From an uncultured Elusimicrobium sp. (lineage in GTDB: Bacteria; Elusimicrobiota; Elusimicrobia; Elusimicrobiales; Elusimicrobiaceae), in NCBI GenBank assembly GCA_947305555.1, contig CAMZDW010000002.1:23858-87857 (forward strand): 64,000 nt of DNA, in the 5' to 3' direction. Below are positions 45,616 through 54,289 of this stretch, one piece after another. The notes below the pieces were generated by a model, which was given only the letters and a program-made list of their open reading frames with translations, was not told where the DNA came from and searched no databases. How positions within the stretch are numbered: the first letter of the stretch is position 1; every line of letters starts with the position of its first letter. Made by a program: the position numbers and the translations under genes.

Positions 45616-45957
45616 TTGGACAGCCTAGATAACCGCTTCCGGCCGAGTACGGACTTGGAAGAGGAACTTCCGGACTCCACAAGGCAGTGTGCCGTTTGAA
45701 AAGACGGAACGGCGGAACTATATTTCCGCTGGATGGAAAGTGCCACAGAAAATAAACCGCCCGCAAGGGTAAGGGTGAAAAGGTGCGGCAAGAGCGCACC
45801 GCACGCCGGGTAACCGGCGTGGCAGGGCAAACCCCGCATGGAGCAAGGCCAAGCCGGTCCACACGTAGCCTGCGTTCGTGACCAAGTAGGCCGCTTAGAG
45901 TAATGGTTATCACAACTCGCAAGAGTTGACAGAATCCGGGGTATTGGCTGTCCCCTC
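45616..45957 (+). ncRNA. rnpB: RNase P RNA (bacterial type A)
   Basis: The RNA part of RNase P, which trims tRNA 5' ends. P1 is formed by GGACAGCC near 45618 and GGCTGTCC near 45946-45953. Conserved core blocks are present: GAGGAACTTCCGGACTCC (CR I), GAAAGTGCCACAGAAA (CR II), AGGGTGAAAAGGTGCGG with AAGAGC (CR III), and ACAGAATCCGG (CR V). A T-run follows at 45957-45962. The GGGTAACCGG segment and overall length (about 340 nt) fit type A. Confidence 0.95.
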
Positions 45958-45966
45958 TTTTTTGAA

Positions 45967-46002
45967 GGCCAAAAGACCCAAAATATATTGGGTCCTTTGG
46001 CC
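45967..46002. terminator. Long hairpin after rnpB
   Basis: GGCCAAAAGACCCAA / TTGGGTCCTTTGGCC, 15-bp stem with one mismatch, then a weak T-rich stretch. It is probably a back-up terminator before the next gene. Confidence 0.6.
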
Positions 46003-46064
46003 CTCGTTATTTTATACAAAAAGTGTTACACTGAGGATAGAAACCCAGAAAGGAGCGTGTATCT

Positions 46065-47414
46065 ATGTATAAAGTTTTTCTTCTTGCCAGTATTCTATTT
46101 TTGGGAGTTTCTTCCGGTTTTGCTCAAGTTTCAAAAATTGTAAAATCCGTCGAGAAAACCGGAGAAATAGCGCCTCAAGTAGAAAGAGCTGTCTCTAAAC
46201 ATATTGCTCAATCTTACGTTGCACAACCTATTACACGAGCCGTCCAGGCCACCGTAGCAAATTCCACTATCAATGTTTCCCCATCTGTATCAGTCACATT
46301 AAAAAAGCACAGCCACGACATGTTATTTACAAAGGCTTTATTATCTTCTCCGACATCTTCCAATTGGAAAGATTATCAAAAGCAGTTTTATTATTCAGTC
46401 GATGAACGCGAAGGTTTTCAGCAACTCTTAACCTCAGATTTACCGAAAATGATGTCACTTCGTCCCGAACAGTTGTCTTTAGAAAATTATATTTACGACC
46501 AAATAAAAAACAATAATTCCGTCTTCATTGAACCCCTGTACCATAGCTTTTTATTAAAGGAATTAAAAACCACCCCTGAAATTATCCCCTACGCAACAGG
46601 GGCAGCCTTTTCTCCCCACGAAAAACGGCTTGATCCACGCCAACTAGGGTGGATTTCCAGTAAAATGATGAGTGTTATTAGTTCTTCCAGCAAAATATTG
46701 CAATTTGTACCAAATGATCCTTATGCCATGGCCGTACATTCTTTCTATGTGGGCCTATATAAAAAATTTGACCCATTACTGGGAAGCCTCTTAGGCGACT
46801 TTAAACTCGTCCGATTGGATGGCAGAAATTTTAATTTCGAACAATTTTTCTTACAGGATGCTCAAGGGAAAGATTATGTTATTTACAATGAAGAACCCTA
46901 TAACGAACGGAGCGAAGAAGAAGCAGGCAACTTTAATTATTTAATAGATACAGCACAAAGAGAAAGTGCCATTCTATTGCAAAATCTTCCTAAAAACCAG
47001 CGGTTTGCTGTATTAAACGATGATTTGGAACCTCTCCAAAATTTTAAATCCTGGGCGGAAAAAGGCTTACTGGGTGAAAATAGCAGAGTAGATACATTTG
47101 AGGATGGAAATGATTTGTTACGGGCAATCAAAAATGGAGCACGCTACGATATGATCATTACCGATATTGTTGTTCCCAACGGGGGAAGAGGCATGATGCC
47201 TGACTTACGTAACATGGATCAACAGGTTACTGTTTTGGCCATGAGTAAACACGGCCGTGTTAAAGTAGGGGCCTTATCTTTGTTTGAAGGTGGAATGGAT
47301 GGTTATATGCCGTACACGCCTGCTATGAATGACCCCAACGTAGGATATTGGGAGTTCCTGCGTGCATGGCGAAACTATCTAGACAATAAAGCTCTTTATG
47401 GATGGAGCCGTTAG
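46065..47414 (+). CDS. Exported protein with receiver-like C-terminal domain
   Basis: I do not recognise the family. The 449-residue product has a clear signal peptide (1-20, ending SGFA-Q), a helical N-terminal region (21-300) and a C-terminal domain (about 312-420) with the pattern of a response-regulator receiver: acidic pair D319-D320 after RFAVL, a central Asp D367 (YDMIITDIVVP), Ser394 at the T/S position (TVLAMSK) and GGMDGYMPY at the end of the fold. The usual Lys before Pro is missing. Receivers are normally cytoplasmic, so an exported one is odd. AAGGAG lies 9 nt upstream. A histidine kinase gene converges on it. Confidence 0.65.
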   Translation: MYKVFLLASILFLGVSSGFAQVSKIVKSVEKTGEIAPQVERAVSKHIAQSYVAQPITRAVQATVANSTINVSPSVSVTLKKHSHDMLFTKALLSSPTSSNWKDYQKQFYYSVDEREGFQQLLTSDLPKMMSLRPEQLSLENYIYDQIKNNNSVFIEPLYHSFLLKELKTTPEIIPYATGAAFSPHEKRLDPRQLGWISSKMMSVISSSSKILQFVPNDPYAMAVHSFYVGLYKKFDPLLGSLLGDFKLVRLDGRNFNFEQFFLQDAQGKDYVIYNEEPYNERSEEEAGNFNYLIDTAQRESAILLQNLPKNQRFAVLNDDLEPLQNFKSWAEKGLLGENSRVDTFEDGNDLLRAIKNGARYDMIITDIVVPNGGRGMMPDLRNMDQQVTVLAMSKHGRVKVGALSLFEGGMDGYMPYTPAMNDPNVGYWEFLRAWRNYLDNKALYGWSR

Positions 47415-47435
47415 TTGATTTTGTAAAGGAAAAAT

Positions 47436-47467
47436 AAAAAGGGAGGCCTTAGCAGCCTCCTTTTTTA
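47436..47467. terminator. Bidirectional terminator
   Basis: AAAAAGGGAGGC / GCCTCCTTTTTT stem with a loop of about 7 nt, between the exported receiver-like gene (+) and the kinase gene (-). Confidence 0.87.
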
Positions 47468-47468
47468 T

Positions 47469-48419
47469 TTAAGATGGTTTGTTAGTTGGATGAGGTGGTA
47501 ATGTAAACCAAAAAGTTGCCCCTTGGCCTAAACCGGCACTGATGACTCCGATTTCCCCACCATGTGCATTGATAATTTCCTGAGCAATGGACAAACCAAG
47601 CCCCCAGCCCTGTTTACGTAAATTACGGTCATTATCCGCTTGGTGAAATTTTTGGAATATTTTTTCCTGCTCATAATGAGGGATTCCCGGGCCGTTGTCC
47701 GCCACTTTGCAGGTTAGCTTACCGTCCCCATCTACCCAAAAACTCACATCAATACGCCCACCTTGTGGCGAAAATTTAATAGCATTCCCAATTAGGTTGC
47801 TCATCACTTGTGAAATCCGAAATCGATCCGCCACCACTGTTACTTCGGCCGGATATTCATATTTCTGTAAAAAAATTCCTTTTTTTTGCGCGTTAACGGA
47901 TTGTAATGCAATCACGTCTGAAATTAGTGTATTAAAATTAAAAGATTGATCATCTAGTTTAAATCGGCCCGATTCAATAAGCGAAATATCCATCAAATCT
48001 GCCATGAGCATATTCATGTTGTCCGTTGCTTTTAGAATATTATTTAAAGCGACTTGATCACTATTTCCACCACCCTGGGGATTATCCATCATTAGCACAG
48101 AAGCAAAGCCCTGAATAGACGAAAGTGGCTGTCGCAAATCGTGCGCCACGATAGACATAAATTTAGAGCGGATGTCGTTAAGTCGCGTAAGTTCCTGGTT
48201 AGAAAGACGTAACTTATTCACCATCCCTTCCAGCATATTTACTTTCCCGGAAAGTTGCTGTTGCAGAGAAGAGATTTGTTGCTGATAATTATGCTCCGCC
48301 TTCATAATGGTACGGTTCATTTTTTTCAATACAAACCGTTTGGTAATCCAATACGTTAGTAAAGACAAAATTCCTGCCACCAGTAATGAATACGATAAAA
48401 ACATTTGCCACAACGTCAT
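47469..48419 (-). CDS. Membrane-anchored sensor histidine kinase
   Basis: The 316-residue protein has one N-terminal membrane helix (about 5-25), a coiled linker (about 40-85), HisKA with phospho-acceptor H93 (AHDLRQPLSS), and HATPase_c with N box (NLIGNAIKFSP), G1 (DNGPGIP), F box and G2 (GWGLGLSIA). No extracellular sensor domain is present; input may come through the coiled linker or helix. No response regulator gene is adjacent. It starts 9 nt after the tsaC stop with AAGGGGA, so it belongs to the rsmI-tsaC-kinase transcript. Confidence 0.93.
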   Translation of the reverse strand: MTLWQMFLSYSLLVAGILSLLTYWITKRFVLKKMNRTIMKAEHNYQQQISSLQQQLSGKVNMLEGMVNKLRLSNQELTRLNDIRSKFMSIVAHDLRQPLSSIQGFASVLMMDNPQGGGNSDQVALNNILKATDNMNMLMADLMDISLIESGRFKLDDQSFNFNTLISDVIALQSVNAQKKGIFLQKYEYPAEVTVVADRFRISQVMSNLIGNAIKFSPQGGRIDVSFWVDGDGKLTCKVADNGPGIPHYEQEKIFQKFHQADNDRNLRKQGWGLGLSIAQEIINAHGGEIGVISAGLGQGATFWFTLPPHPTNKPS

Positions 48420-48428
48420 AAAGTCCCC

Positions 48429-49064
48429 TTAATAAGTGAGTGATTGTCCCAACACACGTTCCAAATCCTTCCGCGCAATACTTCCTTCTCGTAGCAACCG
48501 GGGGGATTGCATAAAATCAACAATGCTGGAAGCAATCGGGCTCAACACCCCACCTTTCAAAATGAAATCTACTTTCCCGTTGAATAATTTTACCAAATCT
48601 TCTTCCCTGGTGAGAACGGGTTGCTGGTGTTCATTGGCACTCGTGCAAGCCAGCGGCCCTTTCAGCTGAGTAAGAAATTTTTGTAAAAAATCCATTTTAG
48701 GAACGCGAATTCCCACCCCCGGTGATTGGCGCAACAGCGCCTTGCCTTTCTCCGTAGGAGGTAAAATAAGCGTCAGGGCCCCCGGCCAATAGGCTTTTGC
48801 CAAGCGCATCGCTCCCTCTGAAAATTGTGCTACCTGCATTGCCTGCGCCACATCCGCCATCAAAAGTTGAAGCGGTTGATACGTGGGACGCTTCTTGATT
48901 TGGCAAATTTGCTCTATTCCCTGCTCACAAAAAGCTCCCGTGGCAATTCCATAAACTGTATCTGTAGGCAGCACCGCCACCGCTCCTTGATTAACCGCTT
49001 GGGCGATTTGTTGGAGGGTGTGCAAATCCAGAGTCGCAACATCAAAAATCTGTGTCTGTTTCAT
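48429..49064 (-). CDS. tsaC: Threonylcarbamoyl-AMP synthase
   Basis: TsaC/Sua5 makes threonylcarbamoyl-AMP for t6A37 of ANN-decoding tRNAs. The 211-residue YrdC-domain protein has VLPTDTVYGIA, the KKRP motif (IKKRPTYQPLQ), the LTLILP block and SANEHQQP. It has the short TsaC form without the Sua5 C-terminal domain. It overlaps rsmI by 23 bp. Partners tsaB and tsaE are at 56859 and 57530; tsaD is not in the window. Confidence 0.93.
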   Translation of the reverse strand: MKQTQIFDVATLDLHTLQQIAQAVNQGAVAVLPTDTVYGIATGAFCEQGIEQICQIKKRPTYQPLQLLMADVAQAMQVAQFSEGAMRLAKAYWPGALTLILPPTEKGKALLRQSPGVGIRVPKMDFLQKFLTQLKGPLACTSANEHQQPVLTREEDLVKLFNGKVDFILKGGVLSPIASSIVDFMQSPRLLREGSIARKDLERVLGQSLTY

Positions 49065-49752
49065 CGGTCTCTTCTTTTAAGTCCTCTGCCGGGCGGTCAA
49101 TAATAATTACAAACTCCCCTTGGATTTTATTTTTTTTGGATAATAATGCTATCAACTCATTCACCCGGCCGCGCTGCCATTCTTCATAAACTTTAGAAAG
49201 TTCCCTAGCCAAAATGACGGGTGTATCCTGGCCCAAGGTTTTTTCAATTAGCTCCAACATTTTAAGTACTCGGTACGGAGATTCATAAAGCACTACCGGA
49301 TTTTGTAACTCATATGCCCGGGAAATGATTTTGGCGGCTTTTCCAGGTTTGCGTGGCAAAAAGCCCAAAAAAGTAAAAGCTCCTCCCGTGATGCCCGCAC
49401 CGGCCAATGCACATGCTACCGCACTGGGCCCCGGCAGAGAAGACACTTTCACTCCCGCCTTTACTGCTTCACGTACTAGTTTCCACCCGGGATCCGAAAT
49501 ACACGGTGTGCCACAATCGGACACCAATGCACATGTTTTCCCACCCGTCAAAGATTCCAAACACCGTGTAAGTGAATGGGGGTCGTTTTCATTGTAACGA
49601 TATGTGGGTTTGGAAATTCCAAAGTGAGAAAGTAAAATTTGGGTGCGGCGTGTATCCTCGCATAAAACAGCGTCCACCGTCCTGAGCACTTCCAAAGAGC
49701 GCAGGGTAATATCTTGCAAATTGCCGATCGGCGTAGGAACGATATAAAGCAT
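49042..49752 (-). CDS. rsmI: 16S rRNA 2'-O-methyltransferase (C1402)
   Basis: RsmI methylates the ribose of C1402 in 16S rRNA. The 236-residue tetrapyrrole-methylase-fold protein has LYIVPTPIGNLQDIT at the start, EDTRRTQILL, VSDCGTPCISDPG and LPGPSAVACALAGAG. It is about 40 residues shorter than the E. coli form, lacking the C-terminal extension. No ribosome site; TATACT lies 7 nt before the ATG. Confidence 0.94.
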   Translation of the reverse strand: MLYIVPTPIGNLQDITLRSLEVLRTVDAVLCEDTRRTQILLSHFGISKPTYRYNENDPHSLTRCLESLTGGKTCALVSDCGTPCISDPGWKLVREAVKAGVKVSSLPGPSAVACALAGAGITGGAFTFLGFLPRKPGKAAKIISRAYELQNPVVLYESPYRVLKMLELIEKTLGQDTPVILARELSKVYEEWQRGRVNELIALLSKKNKIQGEFVIIIDRPAEDLKEETDETDTDF

Positions 49753-49759
49753 AATACAG

Positions 49760-49765
49760 AGTATA
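49760..49765 (-). promoter_or_regulatory. -10 element directly before rsmI
   Basis: Minus strand TATACT, 7 nt (CTGTATT), then ATG at 49752; no ribosome site. Confidence 0.45.
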
Positions 49766-49872
49766 TAAAATAATTTTCCGATGCGCCGGAGAAAAGTAAA
49801 AAATTTTTCCGGTTATCTTCCTTTTTTAGTAAAATATTAAATTGTCGTAATTATTTAAGGAATAAAAGTAAA

Positions 49873-51339
49873 ATGTCTAGAATTTTATCTAAAATCAAAT
49901 TGAATACTTTCGCCATTATTCTTTCCATTTTGGCCATTGTTACCGTGATGACGTGGATAGTTCCCAGCGGCGCTTACGATAAAACTGAAGTCAATGGACG
50001 CCAAGTAGTCGTAGCCGGCACCTATCATCGGGTAGCCGCTGAACCCCAAGGTTTATTTGATGTGCTCAAAGCTCCCATTCAGGGTTTTTCCAAAACAGCC
50101 GAAGTTATTGTATTTTTACTTACAATCGGGGGCGTATTAGCTGTCATTGAAAAAACCGGAGCGATTGCCGCAGGGATTCAAGCAGCCAGTGCTTTTTTTC
50201 AACGCAATCCCAAACTCCGTTTTCTATTTATCCCCCTAGGCATTATTGTCTTTTCACTCTGTGGTGCTACCTTTGGCATGTGTGAAGAAGCCCTTATTTT
50301 TATTCCTATCTTTATTCCGCTGGCTTTGTCCTTGGGTTATGATTCCGCCCTGGGGACCGCGGTTCCTTTTATTGGGGCAGGCGTGGGCTTTGCCGCTGCC
50401 TTCACCAATCCCTTTACCGTTGGAATTGCACAAGGGATTGCGCAAGTTCCTTTGTATTCAGGATTAGGATATCGTTTTATCATTTGGATTATCTGCACAA
50501 CCGTTGTAATCACTTGGTTAAGCATTTATGCGGCACGTGTGCACAAAGATCCTTCCAAAAGTTTAACGTACGAATTTGATATTGAAAAACGTAAAGAATT
50601 AAAACTTAATAAGGAAGAACACCACATTACCCGACGCCAAAAATGGGTGCTAACTGCCTTTGGATTGGGTATGGTTGGGTTAATTATCGGAGTTTTAAAA
50701 CCACAAATCTGCGCTTTCATTAACAATACTTGGGGCATCGATTTAATGACCATGCTTCACTTAGAGCAAGAAGGCTGGTACATCACTGAAATTGCTGCCT
50801 TGTTCTTGGGTGTTGGTTTTTTGTGTGGTATTTTGGGAAAAATGAAAATGCAACAATTTAATGATGCTTTTTTTGATGGAGTGCGCGGCATGGCAGAAAT
50901 TGCGATGCTGTTATGCTTTGCACAAGCTATCGTCATTATTGCTAATAACGGGCATATTCTCGATACTCTCTTGGAATGGATGTCCGGCACGATCAAACAT
51001 TTACATCCCATCTGCGCTTCTTGGGCAGCCATGATGTTACAAACCGTCATTGATTTTTTCATTCCGTCCGGCTCCGGGAAAGCAGTACTCACGATGCCGA
51101 TTTTAGCTCCGCTGGCAGATCTTATTGGAATTACCCGTCAAACCATGGTATTGGCCTTTCAATTGGGAGGCAGCTGGCTTAATATGGTCATTCCTACAGA
51201 TCCTGTTACGATTGCCGCCATTGGTTTTGCTCGCATTGCATATCCGAAATGGCTCAAGTGGATGCTGCCCTTATTATTGGTCATGTACCTACTTTCATTT
51301 GCCTTGCTCATTCCGCCCTATTTTATGAAATGGCAATAA
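49873..51339 (+). CDS. YfcC-family membrane transporter, copy 1
   Basis: The 488-residue protein has about 12 hydrophobic segments and matches the YfcC/DcuC-like superfamily (anaerobic C4-dicarboxylate or amino-acid carriers). Conserved parts are the opening with TWIVPSGAYDK, FGMCEEALIFIPIFIPLALSLGYD and the C-terminal DFFIPSGSGKAVLTMPILAPL loop. The substrate is unknown; basic amino acids or peptides are often suggested for the family. AAGGA precedes the ATG. A paralogue follows 87 nt downstream. Confidence 0.87.
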   Translation: MSRILSKIKLNTFAIILSILAIVTVMTWIVPSGAYDKTEVNGRQVVVAGTYHRVAAEPQGLFDVLKAPIQGFSKTAEVIVFLLTIGGVLAVIEKTGAIAAGIQAASAFFQRNPKLRFLFIPLGIIVFSLCGATFGMCEEALIFIPIFIPLALSLGYDSALGTAVPFIGAGVGFAAAFTNPFTVGIAQGIAQVPLYSGLGYRFIIWIICTTVVITWLSIYAARVHKDPSKSLTYEFDIEKRKELKLNKEEHHITRRQKWVLTAFGLGMVGLIIGVLKPQICAFINNTWGIDLMTMLHLEQEGWYITEIAALFLGVGFLCGILGKMKMQQFNDAFFDGVRGMAEIAMLLCFAQAIVIIANNGHILDTLLEWMSGTIKHLHPICASWAAMMLQTVIDFFIPSGSGKAVLTMPILAPLADLIGITRQTMVLAFQLGGSWLNMVIPTDPVTIAAIGFARIAYPKWLKWMLPLLLVMYLLSFALLIPPYFMKWQ

Positions 51340-51347
51340 TTCGTTTT

Positions 51348-51392
51348 GCATCTGCTCGCATTTATTTTGTTTGAGCCGGGCAGATGCTTTTA
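51348..51392 (+). terminator. Terminator between the two YfcC genes
   Basis: GCATCTGCTCG / CGGGCAGATGC stem with a large loop (about 18 nt) followed by TTTTATAT. Confidence 0.65.
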
Positions 51393-51426
51393 TATGTATT
51401 CTTGACAAACAGAGGAAAACAAAAAC

Positions 51427-52821
51427 ATGAAAAAGAAGTTGTGTAACACCTATTTCTTGGTGTTTTTAATTATGGTCGGGGTAGCCGCTTTAACGTGGTT
51501 TGTCCCTGCCGGTCAATATGACCGAATAGAAGAAGGCGGACGCACCTTCGCGGTAGCCGGTTCTTACCACGCGGTAGAACGGGCCCCTCAAAACATTGGA
51601 AACATTCTTTCGGCTCCGATTGAAGGATTTACTCAATGTGCGGAAATTATCGCCTTCATTTTAGTAGTAGGCGCCTTATTTACCATTGTAGAACGGACCG
51701 GCGCTATCCACACCGTAATTCAAAAGGTTAGTTTCTTCTTTTCCCATCATCCCCAATACACAAAGTTCTTTATTCCCACGTGTATTTTCTTATTTTCGCT
51801 TTGTGGGGCTTTATTTGGAATGGAAGAAGAAACGTTAATATTTATTCCCATTTTTATACCTTTGGCACTTTCCTTGGGATATGATACTGTAATCGGGATG
51901 TCCATCCCCTTTATAGGCGCTTTTACGGGATTTTCATCTGCCTTTGTGAACCCCTTTACCGTAGGGATTGCCCAAACTATTGCCCAATTGCCCATGTACT
52001 CCGGCTGGCAATACCGCGTATGTGTGTGGTTTATTTTCACAACGGTAGTAGCTGCCTTCTTTTCATGGTATGGTGCTCGCATACGAAAACATCCCACCAA
52101 GAGTTTAACTTATAAAATGGACCAGGAAAAACGGGCAGAATTAAATATTGTAAACGAAGTTGTCGTGCTACAAGACTTTAAACTTACCGGTGCCCATAAG
52201 GGCGTTATTGTGGCCTTTATGCTGGGGATGTTGGTATTGTTTTATGGCGTCATTCGTTATCAATGGTACATGATCGAAATCGCCGCTGTATTTTTGGGCG
52301 TCGCTATTGCCTGTGCGTATCTAGGTAAATTAACCCTGGATCAAACTACGGACGCCATTATTGATGGGGCTAAATCCATGATTAGTGTTTGTATTTTGAT
52401 GGCACTGGCACGCTCCATTGTAGTCATTTCCACCAATGGACACATCTTGGATACTTTTCTGCATATTATGACAAAAGGTGTAGGCCAATTACACCCCATC
52501 TTTGCCACGCAAGCGATGTTTGTTACGCAAATGATGCTTAACTTCTTTATCCCGTCTGGTTCAGGCCAAGCAGTACTGACGATGCCCATCATGGTTCCTT
52601 TAGGAGACCTGGTGCACGTATCGCGTCAAGCTGTTATTTTGGCCTTCCAATTTGGGGATGGTTGGGGTAACCCTATTTTACCAACTGCTCCTGTAACTAT
52701 GGGGGCCCTGGCCCTTGCTGGGATTTCCTACCCGGCGTGGGTAAAATGGTTTTTAAAGCTGGAAGTAATTTTAATTGTACTCTCATTTTTATTATTAATC
52801 CCAGCCTATTACATTTGGTAA
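51427..52821 (+). CDS. YfcC-family membrane transporter, copy 2
   Basis: The 464-residue protein is a paralogue of the gene before it: the same LTWFVPAGQYDR opening, FGMEEETLIFIPIFIPLALSLGYD and NFFIPSGSGQAVLTMPIMVPL blocks line up. It is 24 residues shorter, mainly in the central loop (around residue 260-280). In the first conserved loop copy 1 has MCEEA and copy 2 MEEET. It has GAGGA before the ATG. Tandem copies may take related but different substrates. Confidence 0.87.
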   Translation: MKKKLCNTYFLVFLIMVGVAALTWFVPAGQYDRIEEGGRTFAVAGSYHAVERAPQNIGNILSAPIEGFTQCAEIIAFILVVGALFTIVERTGAIHTVIQKVSFFFSHHPQYTKFFIPTCIFLFSLCGALFGMEEETLIFIPIFIPLALSLGYDTVIGMSIPFIGAFTGFSSAFVNPFTVGIAQTIAQLPMYSGWQYRVCVWFIFTTVVAAFFSWYGARIRKHPTKSLTYKMDQEKRAELNIVNEVVVLQDFKLTGAHKGVIVAFMLGMLVLFYGVIRYQWYMIEIAAVFLGVAIACAYLGKLTLDQTTDAIIDGAKSMISVCILMALARSIVVISTNGHILDTFLHIMTKGVGQLHPIFATQAMFVTQMMLNFFIPSGSGQAVLTMPIMVPLGDLVHVSRQAVILAFQFGDGWGNPILPTAPVTMGALALAGISYPAWVKWFLKLEVILIVLSFLLLIPAYYIW

Positions 52822-52826
52822 AATAT

Positions 52827-52858
52827 AAAAAGCCCTTTGGGTATCCAAAGGGCTTTTT
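52827..52858 (+). terminator. Terminator after YfcC copy 2
   Basis: AAAAGCCCTTTGG / CCAAAGGGCTTTT 13-bp stem with a GTAT loop and a T-run; the next start codon is only 7 nt later. Confidence 0.92.
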
Positions 52859-52864
52859 AAACTT

Positions 52865-54289
52865 ATGCTTAACTCTTTAAAAACAGCTTCGTATTTGCAT
52901 TGGATAGATTGGAGCGTGATTGGCTTTGTTTTGCTTCTCACGTTTATAGCTGCTTTTTATGGTAATTTTCGCCGTAAACAAACCCCCTCCTCTAAAATAA
53001 CCCCCCTGGACTATTTACTAATGGGCCGTCAACTCACCCTACCGCTTTTTGTCGCAACGTTGGTTGCCACGTGGTATGGTGGTATTTTGGGCATCAGTGA
53101 AATTACCTTTAATTACGGAATTTATAATTTTGTAACTCAAGGAATATTTTGGTATGCTGCGTATCTTATTTTCGCATTCTTTGTTGCTGACAAAATTGCC
53201 CGATACAAATCAATGACTCTTCCGGATTTAACCTCTCAGCTTTTTGGTCCAAAATCTGCTAAAGTGGCTGCTTTTTTCACTTTATTCAATATGCTCCCAG
53301 TAGCTTATATACTCAGCTTGGGAATGTTTTTGCACATGGTATTTGGCATCAGTATTTTAATCGGCATGATTTTGGGTATGTTATTTACTTGTTTGTACAC
53401 AGCTTGGGGAGGCTTCCGGGCGGTTGTATTTTCAGATTTAATTCAATTTTTTGTGATGTGCAGCGCCGTACTATTGGTAGCTCTTTTTTCCGTACAACAT
53501 TTTGGAGGTATCGGCTTTCTAAAAGCACATCTGCCAGCGACCCATTTCACTATCACTGGGGGAAATTCTTGGCTAAACACATTAATTTGGGGATTTATCG
53601 CTTTATCTACGCTGATTGATCCCAGTTTTTACCAACGTTGTTTTGCAGCAAAAAGCCCTCAAGTAGTTAAAAAAGGGATTCTCATTTCCACGTTTATTTG
53701 GTTTTGCTTTGACATTTGTACCACCACGGGCGCTCTATATGCCCGGGCATTGTTACCGCACGCACAACCGGGTCAGGCTTATTTCTTCTACTCCATCCAA
53801 CTACTACCCATTGGATTGAAGGGATTTTTCGTAGCCGGTATTTTGGCCATTATTTTATCCACCCTGAATTCTTACCTGTTTATTGCCTCCAACACATTAA
53901 GCTTTGATTTATTACGTACTCGGTTTACAAATGTTGTATTTTCTAACCGCATTGCCGTTTTTGCAGCTGGCACCGTTTCGATTATACTAGCACAACTTTT
54001 TCATGGGAGTTTTAAAGAAATTTGGCTTATATTGGGCTCCTACTTTTCAGCTTGTTTGTTAGTTCCCATCTTGATGGGATACCTCTACCCGGGGAGAATT
54101 AGCGATAGATTATTTGTCTGTTCTTCGTTAACAAGCGCCTTAGTAATGACTTTATGGCACATCCTGCCCAAACCCGAAGTATGGGAAACATTAGATCCTT
54201 TTTACATGGGTATATTGACCAGCATCTGTATCTTACTGATAGGACGAAGCAAATATGAAAAAGTTACGTCGCGCATTATTGATCGGTAA
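52865..54289 (+). CDS. Sodium:solute symporter family transporter
   Basis: The 474-residue protein has about 12-13 hydrophobic segments and the SSS-family core: YLLMGRQLTLPLFVATLVATWYGG (split here by positions 48-71), TCLYTAWGGFRAVVFSDLIQF and GFFVAGILAIILSTLNSYLF. The substrate is not clear from sequence. The thiamine pyrophosphokinase gene overlaps its 3' end by 35 bp, which suggests thiamine or a precursor. The ATG lies right after a terminator and has no ribosome site; the next in-frame ATG is too far in to give a complete protein. Confidence 0.87.
   Translation: MLNSLKTASYLHWIDWSVIGFVLLLTFIAAFYGNFRRKQTPSSKITPLDYLLMGRQLTLPLFVATLVATWYGGILGISEITFNYGIYNFVTQGIFWYAAYLIFAFFVADKIARYKSMTLPDLTSQLFGPKSAKVAAFFTLFNMLPVAYILSLGMFLHMVFGISILIGMILGMLFTCLYTAWGGFRAVVFSDLIQFFVMCSAVLLVALFSVQHFGGIGFLKAHLPATHFTITGGNSWLNTLIWGFIALSTLIDPSFYQRCFAAKSPQVVKKGILISTFIWFCFDICTTTGALYARALLPHAQPGQAYFFYSIQLLPIGLKGFFVAGILAIILSTLNSYLFIASNTLSFDLLRTRFTNVVFSNRIAVFAAGTVSIILAQLFHGSFKEIWLILGSYFSACLLVPILMGYLYPGRISDRLFVCSSLTSALVMTLWHILPKPEVWETLDPFYMGILTSICILLIGRSKYEKVTSRIIDR

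Noticed and set aside
45597-46019. Two overlapping minus-strand open frames (140 and 105 codons)
   Set aside because: They lie antisense to the RNase P RNA, whose conserved blocks explain the sequence. The translations are Arg/Pro/Cys-rich with no family pattern.
52822-52864. Possible TPP riboswitch before the symporter-TPK pair
   Set aside because: Only a short terminator hairpin is there; no CUGAGA-type core is present and the gap is too short.
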